NCBI GenBank assembly: GCA_947259105.1
Contig: CAMYKU010000025.1
Coordinates: forward strand, 1-43,844
From: an uncultured Alphaproteobacteria bacterium
GTDB taxonomy: Bacteria; Pseudomonadota; Alphaproteobacteria; UBA8366; JADFVY01
Direction: 5' to 3'
Length of the DNA: 43,844 bases
Part shown: piece by piece, positions 33,867 through 42,642 of the stretch
Position numbering within the stretch: position 1 is the stretch's first letter
Layout: the number at the start of each line of letters is the position of its first letter
The notes under the pieces: model-generated
Seen by the model: the letters and a program-made list of their open reading frames with translations, nothing else
Databases searched by the model: none
What the model was told of the DNA's origin: nothing
Program-made: the position numbers and the translations under genes

Positions 33867-36130
33867 GGCCGCTCCACGAACGCCGCCACGACTTTCTTGG
33901 TGCCGGCCTTGTCGAAGGCGATGGTCAGCTTGTCGCCCTCGACCGCGGTGACGGTGCCCATGCCGAACTTCAGATGGAAGCAGCGCTCGCCTTCCCTGAA
34001 GCCTTCGCGATCCCGCACGCGCGACGCCGTGCCCTCGATCACCGGCCCCGCCGGCGGGCCGCGCCGCCGTGTCGGCGCCCAGCTGCCGTGGCTGAAGGCC
34101 GCTGCGGCCGTCGGCTCGGCGAGGCCGCCATAGAGGCCCGGCTCGCCCACCGCCTCGACATGCGCTTCCGGCAGCTCGTCGATGAAGCGCGACGGGATCG
34201 CGCTCTGCCACTGGTTGTAGACCCGCCGGTTGGCGGCGAACGAGATGCGCACCCGTTTACGCGCCCTGGTGATGCCGACATAGGCGAGGCGGCGCTCCTC
34301 CTCCAGCCCCGCCGCGCCGCTCTCGTCCATGGCGCGCTGGTGCGGGAACAGCCCCTCCTCCCAGCCGGGCAGGAAGACGGTGTCGAACTCCAGCCCCTTG
34401 GCCGCGTGCAGGGTCATGATCGAGACCCGCTCGCCCTCGGCGCGGGCGTCGTTCTCCATGACCAGACTCACATGCTCCAGGAATTCGGCCAGGCTTTCCC
34501 GCTCGGCCATGCCGACCACCAGTTCCTTGAGGTTGTCGAGCTTGCCGGGCGCGTCCGGTTTCTTGCTCATGCGCCACATGGCGGTATAGCCCGACTCATC
34601 CAGCACGATGCCGGCGAGCTCGGTGTGCGAGGTGGTCTCCGCCTGCTGCCGCCAGCGCGCGAAATCGTCGAGGATGGCGGTCAGGTTGCGCCTTGCGGCG
34701 GGTTTCAGCTCGTCCGTGTCCATCAGCCGGTGCGCCGCGGCGGTCAGCGATACGCCGGTCGCGCGGGCCAGCGCATGCAGCGCCTGCAGCGTCGCCGGGC
34801 CGATGCCGCGGGCCGGCTTGTTGGCGATGCGCTCGAAGGCGAGGTCGTCGTCGGGCTGCTGGATCACCCGGAAATAGGCGATGGCGTCGCGGATCTCCTC
34901 GCGCTCGTAGAAGCGCGGCCCGCCGACCACCCGGTACGGCAGGCCCAGGGTCAGCATGCGGTCCTCGAACTCGCGGGTCTGGTGCCCGGCGCGCACCAGG
35001 ATCGCCATCTCGTTCAGGGATTCGCCCTTGCGCTGCAGCGCTTCGATCTCCTCGCCGATCTCGCGCGCCTCGGTCTCGCCGTCCCAGACGCCGCGCACCC
35101 CAATCTTCTCGCCCTCGCCTTCCTCGGTCCACAGGGTCTTGCCGAGCCTTCCCTCGTTGTGGGCGATCAGGCCGGAGGCCGCGGCGAGGATGTGCGGCGT
35201 CGAGCGGTAGTTGCGCTCCAGCCGGATGATCTTGGCGCCGGGGAAGTCCTTCTCGAAGCGCAGGATGTTGCCGACCTCGGCGCCACGCCAGCCGTAGATC
35301 GACTGGTCGTCGTCGCCGACGCAGCAAATGTTCCTGTGCTTTTGCGCGAGCAGCCGCAGCCACAGATACTGCGCCACGTTGCTGTCCTGGTATTCGTCGA
35401 CGAGGATGTACTGGAACTGCTTCTGGTAGTCGGCCAGGACCTCCGGATTCGCCTGGAAGATGGTCAGGCAGTGCAGCAGCAGATCGCCGAAATCGGCGGC
35501 GTTCAGGACGCTCAGCCGCTCCTGGTATTCGCGATAGATGTCCAGCGCCCTTCCGTTGGCGAAATCGCCGGCTTGCGCCGCCGGGACCTTGTCCGGGGTC
35601 AGCCCGCGGTCCTTCCAGCCCTGGATGATGCCGCCCAGCACCCGCGCCGGCCACCGCTTCTCGTCGATGTCGTGGGCCTGCAGCAGTTGCTTGAGCAGCC
35701 GGACCTGGTCGTCGACGTCGAGGATGGTAAATCCGGATTTGAGCCCCGCCAGCTCGGCATGGCGGCGCAGGATGCGCACGCCAAGCGCATGGAAGGTGCC
35801 GAGCCACAGCCCTTCGGAGGCCGGGCCGACCAGCCGCGCCACGCGCTCCTTCATCTCGCGCGCCGCCCGGTTGGTGAAGGTCACCGCCAGCACCTGCCAC
35901 GGCCGCGCCCGGCCGGTAAACAGCAGATGCGCGAGCCGGGTCGTCAGCACCCGCGTCTTGCCGGTGCCCGCCCCGGCCAGCACCAGCACCGGCCCGTCCA
36001 GCGCCTCCACGGCCTCGCTCTGCGCCGCGTTGAGGCTGGCGAGATAGGGCGGCGGCCCGGCGGGTGCGCGCGCCGGGGCCGGGGCGGCGCCGAGCGAATC
36101 GAGGGGGTCGTCGTAGAGCGGGTCGGACAT
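33863..36130 (-). CDS. uvrD: UvrD/PcrA-type DNA helicase
   Basis: The 755-residue superfamily-1 3'-to-5' helicase acts in nucleotide-excision and mismatch repair. Visible motifs are the Q-motif LNAAQSEAVEA, Walker A AGAGTGKT at 52-59, motif Ia VTFTNRAAREMKER, Walker B ILVDEYQDSN, motif III GDDDQSIYGWRGA, motif IV RLERNYRS, motif V VSIMTLHAAKGLEFD and motif VI YVGITRARKR. The C-terminal Tudor-like domain GERCFHLKFGMGTV is intact. MSDPLYDDP is chosen as start because the 43 codons of open frame before it are low-complexity. It is first of a unit with prmA. Confidence 0.95.
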   Translation of the reverse strand: MSDPLYDDPLDSLGAAPAPARAPAGPPPYLASLNAAQSEAVEALDGPVLVLAGAGTGKTRVLTTRLAHLLFTGRARPWQVLAVTFTNRAAREMKERVARLVGPASEGLWLGTFHALGVRILRRHAELAGLKSGFTILDVDDQVRLLKQLLQAHDIDEKRWPARVLGGIIQGWKDRGLTPDKVPAAQAGDFANGRALDIYREYQERLSVLNAADFGDLLLHCLTIFQANPEVLADYQKQFQYILVDEYQDSNVAQYLWLRLLAQKHRNICCVGDDDQSIYGWRGAEVGNILRFEKDFPGAKIIRLERNYRSTPHILAAASGLIAHNEGRLGKTLWTEEGEGEKIGVRGVWDGETEAREIGEEIEALQRKGESLNEMAILVRAGHQTREFEDRMLTLGLPYRVVGGPRFYEREEIRDAIAYFRVIQQPDDDLAFERIANKPARGIGPATLQALHALARATGVSLTAAAHRLMDTDELKPAARRNLTAILDDFARWRQQAETTSHTELAGIVLDESGYTAMWRMSKKPDAPGKLDNLKELVVGMAERESLAEFLEHVSLVMENDARAEGERVSIMTLHAAKGLEFDTVFLPGWEEGLFPHQRAMDESGAAGLEEERRLAYVGITRARKRVRISFAANRRVYNQWQSAIPSRFIDELPEAHVEAVGEPGLYGGLAEPTAAAAFSHGSWAPTRRRGPPAGPVIEGTASRVRDREGFREGERCFHLKFGMGTVTAVEGDKLTIAFDKAGTKKVVAAFVERP

Positions 36131-36487
36131 GGGGTGGTTATAGCATCGCGGCGGAGCCTGTGGGGGGCGAAATGCAGGTGGTGCCACAGTCTGGGGTGCT
36201 GCCGGGATAATGCCCGGAACGTCGAGGTATTTTTGGGGCGGATGATGTCTCCGTATCACCCAACGGCAGCCCCTGGCGGGGGGTCAACAGCATATTTGCG
36301 CGTGGCCCTGAGCCGGCTTCTGGCCAATTTGTTTTCTCGACTCATCCGCAGCGAACACGGTAAGATCGAGTCCTGCCGGTTGCGAACAAGCTTTGGCGGC
36401 AACGACACAAGTCAGCGGCCAGTACCGGTATCTGTGCCATTGGCGCATCGATAACCTCTACATCCAGCCGTTGCACCGGAGAACGCT
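36131..36487. other. 357-bp spacer with a shift to lower GC
   Basis: No gene is seen. Near the helicase end the sequence is GC-rich and holds a small stem CCGGG-ATAATG-CCCGG (36202-36217). From about 36230 it becomes clearly less GC-rich, as in the next gene. The right end carries GGAG before the binding-protein ATG. Confidence 0.55.
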
Positions 36488-37609
36488 ATGAGTAATCGCA
36501 TTTTGCGTGCATTAGGTTTGGTTGCCGTGTCTGTGGTCGCAGCGTGCGCCACACCAAGACCCGAGGCTCCAACCGATCACTTCGTGATTGGTGTCGCAGG
36601 GCCAATGTCGGGGCTGTATGCGACATTTGGAAATCAGATGCGGGCTGGTGCGAAACAAGCCGTTGACGATATCAACGCCGAGGGCGGTGTCCTGGGCAAA
36701 CGGTTGGTCGTTGAGATCGGGGACGACCAGTGCGACCCGCGGAGAGCCGTCACTGTCGCCAACGAGTTCGCGCGTAAAGCCGTTGTTTTCGTTGCAGGTC
36801 ACTTCTGCTCCGGTGCGTCGATTCCAGCCGCGCAAGTATACGAGAAGGAGAAGATCGTCATGATTTCTCCGGCCTCGACCAATCCGAAACTTACCGAGAT
36901 GGGTCTAGACAATGTATTCCGTGTCGTTGGGCGTGATGACGAGCAAGGAGTTGTCGCGGGCGATTATCTTGCCAATAACTTCCCGAACCAGAAAATCGCG
37001 ATTTTGCATGATGGCACAAGATACGGTGCTGGTTTGGCCAGAGACGCAAAAGAGCAACTCAATCGTCGTGGCGCGGTGGAGACGATCTACCAGAGGTTCA
37101 CAGCCGGCGAGAGAGACTACTCGACACTCGTATCACAGCTCAAATCGGCCGGGATCGATGTGGTTTACCTCTGTGGTTATCACACCGAGGCGGCATTGAT
37201 TATTCGGGAAGCACATAACCAGGGCTTTAAACCGCAGCTGCTTGCAGGGGATGCTTTGGTGACCGAGGAATTCTGGGCAATCGCAGGCGGGGCGGGGGAC
37301 GGGACGATGATGACATTTGTGCCGGACCCCCGGAGAATTCCCGACGCTTCGGATATCGTCAGAAAATTCCGCGCAAGGAACGTCGAACCGGACGGCTTTA
37401 CGCTATACACTTATGCCGCCATCCAGGCGTGGGCACAGGCCGCAGCAAAGGCAGGTTCCACCGATATTCATTCGATAACCGCGGCGCTGCGGTCGAACAG
37501 ATTTGGCACCGTATTTGGTCGAATTGGATTCGACGACAAGGGGGACGTTATCGGGATAGACGGCTTCGTCTGGTACATCTGGAGAAATGGTCGCTACGAT
37601 CAGATGTAA
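36488..37609 (+). CDS. Leu/Ile/Val-type periplasmic-binding lipoprotein (orphan)
   Basis: The 373-residue protein has a lipobox VVAAC (Cys20) and the two-lobed type I periplasmic-binding fold of branched-chain amino-acid ABC receptors. Family stretches are VIGVAGPMSGLYATFGNQMRAGAKQAVDDINAEGGV, ISPASTNPKLTEMG and FRVVGRDDEQGVVAGDYL. The disulphide pair (CDPRRA and HFCSG) of LivJ-like proteins is present. No permease or ATPase genes are nearby, so it may serve a distant transporter or act as a sensor. Hand-counted lines give about 50-57% G+C, well below its neighbours, and codons such as TTA, ATT and GGT are common, which suggests transfer from elsewhere. Confidence 0.88.
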   Translation: MSNRILRALGLVAVSVVAACATPRPEAPTDHFVIGVAGPMSGLYATFGNQMRAGAKQAVDDINAEGGVLGKRLVVEIGDDQCDPRRAVTVANEFARKAVVFVAGHFCSGASIPAAQVYEKEKIVMISPASTNPKLTEMGLDNVFRVVGRDDEQGVVAGDYLANNFPNQKIAILHDGTRYGAGLARDAKEQLNRRGAVETIYQRFTAGERDYSTLVSQLKSAGIDVVYLCGYHTEAALIIREAHNQGFKPQLLAGDALVTEEFWAIAGGAGDGTMMTFVPDPRRIPDASDIVRKFRARNVEPDGFTLYTYAAIQAWAQAAAKAGSTDIHSITAALRSNRFGTVFGRIGFDDKGDVIGIDGFVWYIWRNGRYDQM

Positions 37610-37693
37610 CATAGGGCTCGGAAGTCTCTTTCCGGCGAATAGCGGGCTCGATTGCCGCACCGGGACGACGCCCGCGTTCGAACTTCAAGCCGT

Positions 37694-37742
37694 CACAAGA
37701 GTCCGCTTCGTGCTTGTGGCACGTCCAGATTCAAACCTGGAC
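37694..37742. terminator. Two adjacent hairpins between convergent genes
   Basis: CACAAG/CTTGTG (37694-37718) and GTCCAG/CTGGAC with an ATTCAAAC loop (37723-37742) stand 4 nt apart, about 85-135 bp after the binding-protein stop. There is no T-tract. They may limit read-through into the convergent SOUL gene. Confidence 0.35.
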
Positions 37743-37786
37743 ACACCCCAAAATACCCGCCCCGCAGGGCAGCGCGCGCGGGTGTG

Positions 37787-38422
37787 CTAGCGCTCCACCG
37801 TGACCGCGACTTCATTGCGACGCAGAAACGGAAGCGTCCAGGGCGGGTCGTAGAAATAGGCGATCGGGGCGGACGCCGGACGCCATGGCGTGGTCTCGAG
37901 CGCGCGCAACAACTCGACCGTCTTGTCGGCAACCGCCTCTTCGCTGCGCGAGCCGCTGAAGCGCAGCACGGCAACGGTCTGCTCCGGCAGGTCGACGATG
38001 CGCACACGCGGGTCGCGCGGCTGAGGCGTCGACTCCGCGTTGTACGCGGCCGGCAGGAAGAAGCGCATGCGCATGCCTTCTTCGTCGCTGCGCGCCGTCT
38101 CGACGGGGACGGTCATGGCGATCTTCGCGGACGTTCGCGCGGTCTCCACTGGCGTCGTCATGTCGATACTCGCAGCGGCCCGGTTGGCGCCGGAAATGTA
38201 GTCGAACAGAAGCCTGAACGCCGCGTTCCGGCCGGCCGTGTCGGTTGCGCCCTCGACGGTCGCCTCTGCGGCGACGCGGGGCGGGTAGCGGCGCACCTCG
38301 ATCGTGTCGCCCTGCCGCTCGACGACCTGGTAAGCCGGCTGCTCATAGCCGGATCTGACGCCGAAGAGAGAGCACCCGGAGACCAGGAAGAACATTCCAA
38401 TGGCGGTTAACGCGTGTCGCAT
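37787..38422 (-). CDS. SOUL-family heme-binding lipoprotein
   Basis: The 211-residue protein has a lipoprotein signal with LVSGC (Cys17) and a SOUL domain: YEQPAYQVVERQGDTIEVRRYPPRVAAE, AFRLLFDYISGANRAA, IDMTTPVET and IAMTVPVE, and near the end FYDPPWTLPFLRRNEV. Bacterial SOUL proteins bind heme weakly, but their role is unsettled. The ATG of MRHALTAI is used since the signal peptide begins there; an upstream in-frame start would add 17 non-signal residues. It is divergent from the 267-residue gene across 164 bp. Confidence 0.88.
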   Translation of the reverse strand: MRHALTAIGMFFLVSGCSLFGVRSGYEQPAYQVVERQGDTIEVRRYPPRVAAEATVEGATDTAGRNAAFRLLFDYISGANRAAASIDMTTPVETARTSAKIAMTVPVETARSDEEGMRMRFFLPAAYNAESTPQPRDPRVRIVDLPEQTVAVLRFSGSRSEEAVADKTVELLRALETTPWRPASAPIAYFYDPPWTLPFLRRNEVAVTVER

Positions 38423-38586
38423 ATCGAAAGGGTATACGGACGCGCGGCGCCACCGGATCACCCGTGCGGCCATGCCGGCGCCGGCGGGTCGAGCGAATCG
38501 AGAGGACCGTCGTGAAGCCGGCCGCGACGCGAACCGTAAGATGCAGGTCGCAGGAACCGTCGGTCGTCTGATATTGTCAGGGTGAC

Positions 38587-39390
38587 ATGAACCGGCGTTC
38601 CGCTTACCGCATCGACAAGGTCTACGGCGACGTGGTCGCCGAGGATGGCCGCTACGCGATTCTATACTTTGTCAATGTCGGCCTCGGCCCGGTGACGCTA
38701 ACCGGTGGACAATTGGTGTCGAACCATTTTCCGTGCGCCGGCATTCGCCTGCGACTGCACCGTGCGCGTAAGCTGCCGCTCCCCGACTCGACAGGGCGGC
38801 TCCGCCTCGGCACATCCGAGTGGGCGCCAAACTGCGCGGCGATCGAACGGACCTTTTCCGACGCCGGCCACGCGTTTCGCTGGCGCTGCTTGTGCCCGGG
38901 CGGGGTGACAGTGATCCGCCATGGTGATTCGAGCTTGGCCGGCCACGGTTATCTCGAACATCTGAGTTTCACTCTGCCGCCGTGGGAGTTTACGCTCGGC
39001 GAGCTGAGATGGGGCCGCTGGCTGGGCGAAAACGACAGCATCGTCTGGGTGGCGAGCACTGAGGCCGGGTTCAAGCTCGTCGTCCGAAGCGGTGTGGCGG
39101 TGGCGACGGACGACATCGTTGCAATCAGCGAGCAACGAGTAGAGACGAGGGATTTTCTCCTGGCATTGACGGCGGTTGAAACCATCCGCAAGGGCAGTTT
39201 GCGCGACACCCTGAAATGGCCCGTGGCGCAGCTTCTGCCGCGGTCCCTCGCCGCGATCGACGAGGACAAGCGCCTCTTCCGGGGCAGCCTGCACGAGCGG
39301 GATGGCGCGGACGTACCGCCGGCCTATGGCTTCGCTATTGCGGAATCGGTCACCTTCCCGCGCAATGGGCATGACCTTTCAGGCCAATGA
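38587..39390 (+). CDS. Possible lipocalin-like (AttH/CrtC-type) protein
   Basis: The 267-residue protein has no signal peptide or membrane helix. It begins with AYRIDKVYGDVVAEDGRYAILYFVNV and shows GHGYLEHLSFTLPPWEFTLGELRWGRWL, which recalls the GxGYxxHxxG...LxWGR pattern of AttH/CrtC/hydratase-like double-lipocalin proteins. That likeness is weak and from memory. Its TGA overlaps the ATG of the following membrane protein (AATGA), so the two are made together. Members of the suspected fold handle hydrophobic or isoprenoid ligands, which would fit a lipid-modifying partner. Confidence 0.5.
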   Translation: MNRRSAYRIDKVYGDVVAEDGRYAILYFVNVGLGPVTLTGGQLVSNHFPCAGIRLRLHRARKLPLPDSTGRLRLGTSEWAPNCAAIERTFSDAGHAFRWRCLCPGGVTVIRHGDSSLAGHGYLEHLSFTLPPWEFTLGELRWGRWLGENDSIVWVASTEAGFKLVVRSGVAVATDDIVAISEQRVETRDFLLALTAVETIRKGSLRDTLKWPVAQLLPRSLAAIDEDKRLFRGSLHERDGADVPPAYGFAIAESVTFPRNGHDLSGQ

Positions 39391-41351
39391 CCGGTAAGCC
39401 TCAAATACAAGCGGGTCCTTTTGCCCTTGTATTGTTCGGGGCGCTGTTCTGTATCGCGCTGCCGGGTTTTCTGGCGCTACTCACCGCTGGCCTCGGTCAC
39501 CTGCCGCTACCGCCTCTGCCCTTGCCGCCGGCAATCGGCTGGCCCCTGACGGCCGCCGGCCTGACGCTGATGGTGCTTGCGACCACGGCGCTCGTCAGGC
39601 ATGGCAAGGGCTTGCCGATGAGCCTTTCGCCGCCCGGAAAGTTCGTCAGCCGCGGCATCTATGTCTGGGTCGCGCATCCAATCTATCTCGGCGCCTGGCT
39701 GTTCGCTTTGGGGATAGCGCTGGCCGCGGGCTCCGCCGCCGGGGTCTATATCGTCGTACCGCTGTTCGCGTTGATGATCGGGTCCTATGTGTTCGGCTTC
39801 GAGGGCCCCGGCCTCGACCGCCACTTCGGCAAAGACCGGCAGCGCCCCATCTTCGCCTTGCCGGCGGGCGGGCCCGGGACGCCGCGCGTTATTGAGCGCT
39901 TCGCCGCCGCTGCCTGGGCCTTCCTTCCCTGGGCCCTGGGCTACCAATACGTTGTGCGCTTGCTCGACATGCCGCAGAGCTGGCTCGATCCTGCCCTGCC
40001 GGGCGAGGCGACGATGGCGGTGTGGCCGATCTTCGCCTTGCCGTACGCGGCATCATACGGGTTCATCGCCTTGGCGCCGGCTATCGCGCCGACCAGGACG
40101 GCGTTGCGCGAGTTCGTGCTGATGGCGCTGCTCGCATCGGCGCTGGTTTTACCCCTTTACCTGTTGCTGCCCCTTCATGCGCCGTTTCGAGAGGTTGGCG
40201 AGGGCTGGCTCGCCGCGCTCATCCGGTTCGAACAGAGCCATGATGGCCCGACCGCCGCGCTGCCCGCCTTCCACGTTATCTGGACCTGGATCGCACTCAG
40301 GCTTTACACCGCCGGGCGATCGTACTGGCGCTGGCTCGCCTATGGTTTCGCGGCCCTGATCGTGGCGGCATGCTGGGCCACCGGCCTCCATCGCCTGGCG
40401 GATTTGGCAGCGGCGGCGGTGGTCTGCGTCGCGCTCGAATATCGCCATGCGCTGTGGCGAGTGATCTTGCGGGTCTGCGAGAAGATCGCCAACGCCTGGG
40501 CGGAGTGGCGGCTTGGCCGGCTGCGGATACTCTCGCACGCGGTCCCGACATTCATTGCCGCCAGCAGCGGCCTGTTCGTTTCCCTCAATCTGGTTGACAA
40601 CTGGCCGGCGCGCGGCGCGTTGGTGATGACTGCGCTTGCCGCGGTCGTCACGGCCGGGATATGGGGCAACCTGGTCACAGGGTCCGCCCGCCTGCAGCGG
40701 CCCTTCGGCTATTTCGGCGCTCTCGCCGGGGGTTTTGCCGGCCTTTTTCTGTTTTCGACGCTAACCGGCGCCGGATTCTGGTCCACCGCGGCCGCCGCCG
40801 CAACGGGCGGGGCCCTGGCCCAGGGTCTTGGCCGTTTACGCTGCCTGATCCAGGGGTGCTGCCATGGCCGGGTCTGCGCCAAACCATGGGGCATCACCTA
40901 CCACACCGACAAGTCGCGTGTCGCCGCGATCGCCGGTCTCAAGGGCAGATCCGTCGTTCCGACTCAGGCATATTCCCTCGTCGGCAACCTGTTCCTCTTC
41001 CTCGCCCAACTCCGCCTCATCGCTCTCGGCGCACCGGCAAGTTTTGTGGTTGCCGTGTTCCTGGTCGGCAACGCCGCCGCGCGGTTTGTCGAAGAAGCCT
41101 ATCGCGGCGAGCCGCAGACCCCGGTCTACAAGGGGCTCAAACTCTACCAGTGGCTCGCCCTGGGGCAATTCCTGCTGGGCTGCCTGATCGCCATGACCGA
41201 TTCTGGCCCTGCGAGCCTCCCGTCGACGGGCCTCGGCGACTGGATCCTGATAACAGCCATTTCGTTCACTTTTGCTGCCGTGGCAAGCATCGCCTATTCG
41301 ATCGACCTACCCGAAGGGAAAGTGCGATGGTCGCGGCTGACGCCCACTTGA
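39387..41351 (+). CDS. Three-domain membrane fusion: ICMT-like, PAP2-like, Lgt-like
   Basis: The 654-residue protein is almost all membrane helices, with three recognisable parts. Residues about 50-160 resemble isoprenylcysteine/phospholipid methyltransferases (RGIYVWVAHPIYLGAW at 89-104, FEGPGLDRHFG at 138-148). Residues about 205-350 resemble PAP2/inositolphosphotransferase enzymes (PAFHVIW with His296, TGLHRLADL with His335; the KX6RP motif is not seen). Residues about 385-650 resemble prolipoprotein diacylglyceryl transferase of the GCC type (GRLRCLIQGCCHGR at 482-495, VPTQAYSLVGN, RFVEEAYRGEP at 567-577). The usual Lgt HGG His is replaced (FGALAGG). The parts suggest lipid headgroup or lipid-anchor chemistry in the inner membrane; substrate unknown. 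It is coupled to the lipocalin-like gene. Confidence 0.75.
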   Translation: MTGKPQIQAGPFALVLFGALFCIALPGFLALLTAGLGHLPLPPLPLPPAIGWPLTAAGLTLMVLATTALVRHGKGLPMSLSPPGKFVSRGIYVWVAHPIYLGAWLFALGIALAAGSAAGVYIVVPLFALMIGSYVFGFEGPGLDRHFGKDRQRPIFALPAGGPGTPRVIERFAAAAWAFLPWALGYQYVVRLLDMPQSWLDPALPGEATMAVWPIFALPYAASYGFIALAPAIAPTRTALREFVLMALLASALVLPLYLLLPLHAPFREVGEGWLAALIRFEQSHDGPTAALPAFHVIWTWIALRLYTAGRSYWRWLAYGFAALIVAACWATGLHRLADLAAAAVVCVALEYRHALWRVILRVCEKIANAWAEWRLGRLRILSHAVPTFIAASSGLFVSLNLVDNWPARGALVMTALAAVVTAGIWGNLVTGSARLQRPFGYFGALAGGFAGLFLFSTLTGAGFWSTAAAAATGGALAQGLGRLRCLIQGCCHGRVCAKPWGITYHTDKSRVAAIAGLKGRSVVPTQAYSLVGNLFLFLAQLRLIALGAPASFVVAVFLVGNAAARFVEEAYRGEPQTPVYKGLKLYQWLALGQFLLGCLIAMTDSGPASLPSTGLGDWILITAISFTFAAVASIAYSIDLPEGKVRWSRLTPT

Positions 41352-41555
41352 GCAGTGGAGGACGCAAGCACCGCACCGACAGGGTGGCTGCTTTTGCATT
41401 AAACGTCGGCGCGACATCCGGCACCGGGTCTTCGGCACCACCAATTTCCACCTGAGAATCTGGCTGGAATGCGACGGTGCTGGACAGGGCCCGGCGGCGC
41501 GCTAAAGTTATTCCCGGTGCGCATCGGCGTGCCATATGGTTCGGGAGTGAACCCG

Positions 41556-42551
41556 ATGAAACTCCTCCACTGTGTTTTTGGCGCCGTCCTTACGGTGGTT
41601 GCGACTGTCGATCAGGCCGTCGCCGCGGAACCGCCGACCGCCGATGAGGTGCTCGGCGCAGTCGTCGCGCTGCGCGCCGAAATTCCGCCCGGGGCGCGCA
41701 CCGCCGATACGCTAGGCATGCAGCGGGACGGGCACGGCGTCGTCATCGATGCGGACGGGCTGGTGCTGACCATCGGCTACCTGATCCTGGAGGCCGGATC
41801 GGTAACGGTTGCGGCCGGCGACGGCGCGCCGGTGCCGGCCCGCATTTTGGCCTACGACCACGCAACGGGGTTCGGCCTATTGCGGGCGGAGAAGCCGCTG
41901 GGCGTGCGGCCGATGGCCTTCGCGGAGTCGGCAAAGGCCGCCCGCGGCGATCTCGTCCTCGTCGCCGGCGCCGGCGGGGCCCGATTCGCGATACAGGCGC
42001 GCATCATCTCGCGCCGCGGCTTCACCGGCTACTGGGAATACATGCTGGACGACGCGATCTTCACCATGCCGCCGCACCCCGTGTTCGGCGGCGCGGCGCT
42101 GATCGACGCCGGCGGACGGCTGCTCGGGATCGGCTCGCTGTTCGTCAACGACGCCATGGGCCCGGGCGAGCACAGCCCGGGCAACATGTTCGTGCCGATC
42201 GACCTGCTGAAGCCGATCCTCGCCGACCTCGTCGCCGACGGGCGCTCGGCGGAGCAGCCGCATCCCTGGCTCGGCATGATCACCCACGAGGCGCCGGGCG
42301 GCCTCCTCGTCGCCCGTGCCTCCCATGACGGGCCGGCGCAGTTGGCGGGCGTGCTGCCGGGAAGCCTGGTGCTGGCACTGCAGGGCAAGCCGATCCGGAG
42401 CCAGGAGGATTTCTATCGCCGTCTGTGGGCGGCCGGGCCGCCCGGCGTCACCGTCCGCCTCACGCTGATCGACCCGATGGGCGAGCCCGGCGACATCGAC
42501 GTCGTCACCGGCGACCGCTACGACTGGCTGGGGCTCGGCCGCGAGGACTGA
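41556..42551 (+). CDS. Catalytically dead HtrA-like trypsin-fold/PDZ protein
   Basis: The 331-residue exported protein has a signal peptide (about 1-24, ending AVAA). A two-barrel trypsin-like domain (about 55-215) and one PDZ domain (about 240-325, PWLGMITHEAPGGLLVARASHDGPAQLAGVLPGS) follow. Aligned with DegP/HtrA, His becomes Tyr75 (LTIGYLI for LTNNHV), Asp becomes Gly105 (HATGFGLL for RTDLAVL) and Ser becomes Phe177 (PVFGGAAL for GNSGGAL). It therefore should not cut proteins; a chaperone, adaptor or ligand-binding role is possible. The ATG of MKLLHC has CGGGAG upstream. Frames upstream of it lack a signal peptide. Confidence 0.85.
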   Translation: MKLLHCVFGAVLTVVATVDQAVAAEPPTADEVLGAVVALRAEIPPGARTADTLGMQRDGHGVVIDADGLVLTIGYLILEAGSVTVAAGDGAPVPARILAYDHATGFGLLRAEKPLGVRPMAFAESAKAARGDLVLVAGAGGARFAIQARIISRRGFTGYWEYMLDDAIFTMPPHPVFGGAALIDAGGRLLGIGSLFVNDAMGPGEHSPGNMFVPIDLLKPILADLVADGRSAEQPHPWLGMITHEAPGGLLVARASHDGPAQLAGVLPGSLVLALQGKPIRSQEDFYRRLWAAGPPGVTVRLTLIDPMGEPGDIDVVTGDRYDWLGLGRED

Positions 42552-42642
42552 CGCATCTCAGCCCTCGCATTGAATCCGGGTCTCCGAAACCCGCAGAAAA
42601 CACCGGTGCATGGGGTTGAATGCCCGCGTCGGGGACCGCCTC

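Noticed and set aside
37715..37750. A tRNA T-arm-like stretch (CCAG-ATTCAAAC-CTGG)
   Set aside because: The loop is 8 nt instead of 7, and no acceptor, D or anticodon arms fit upstream.
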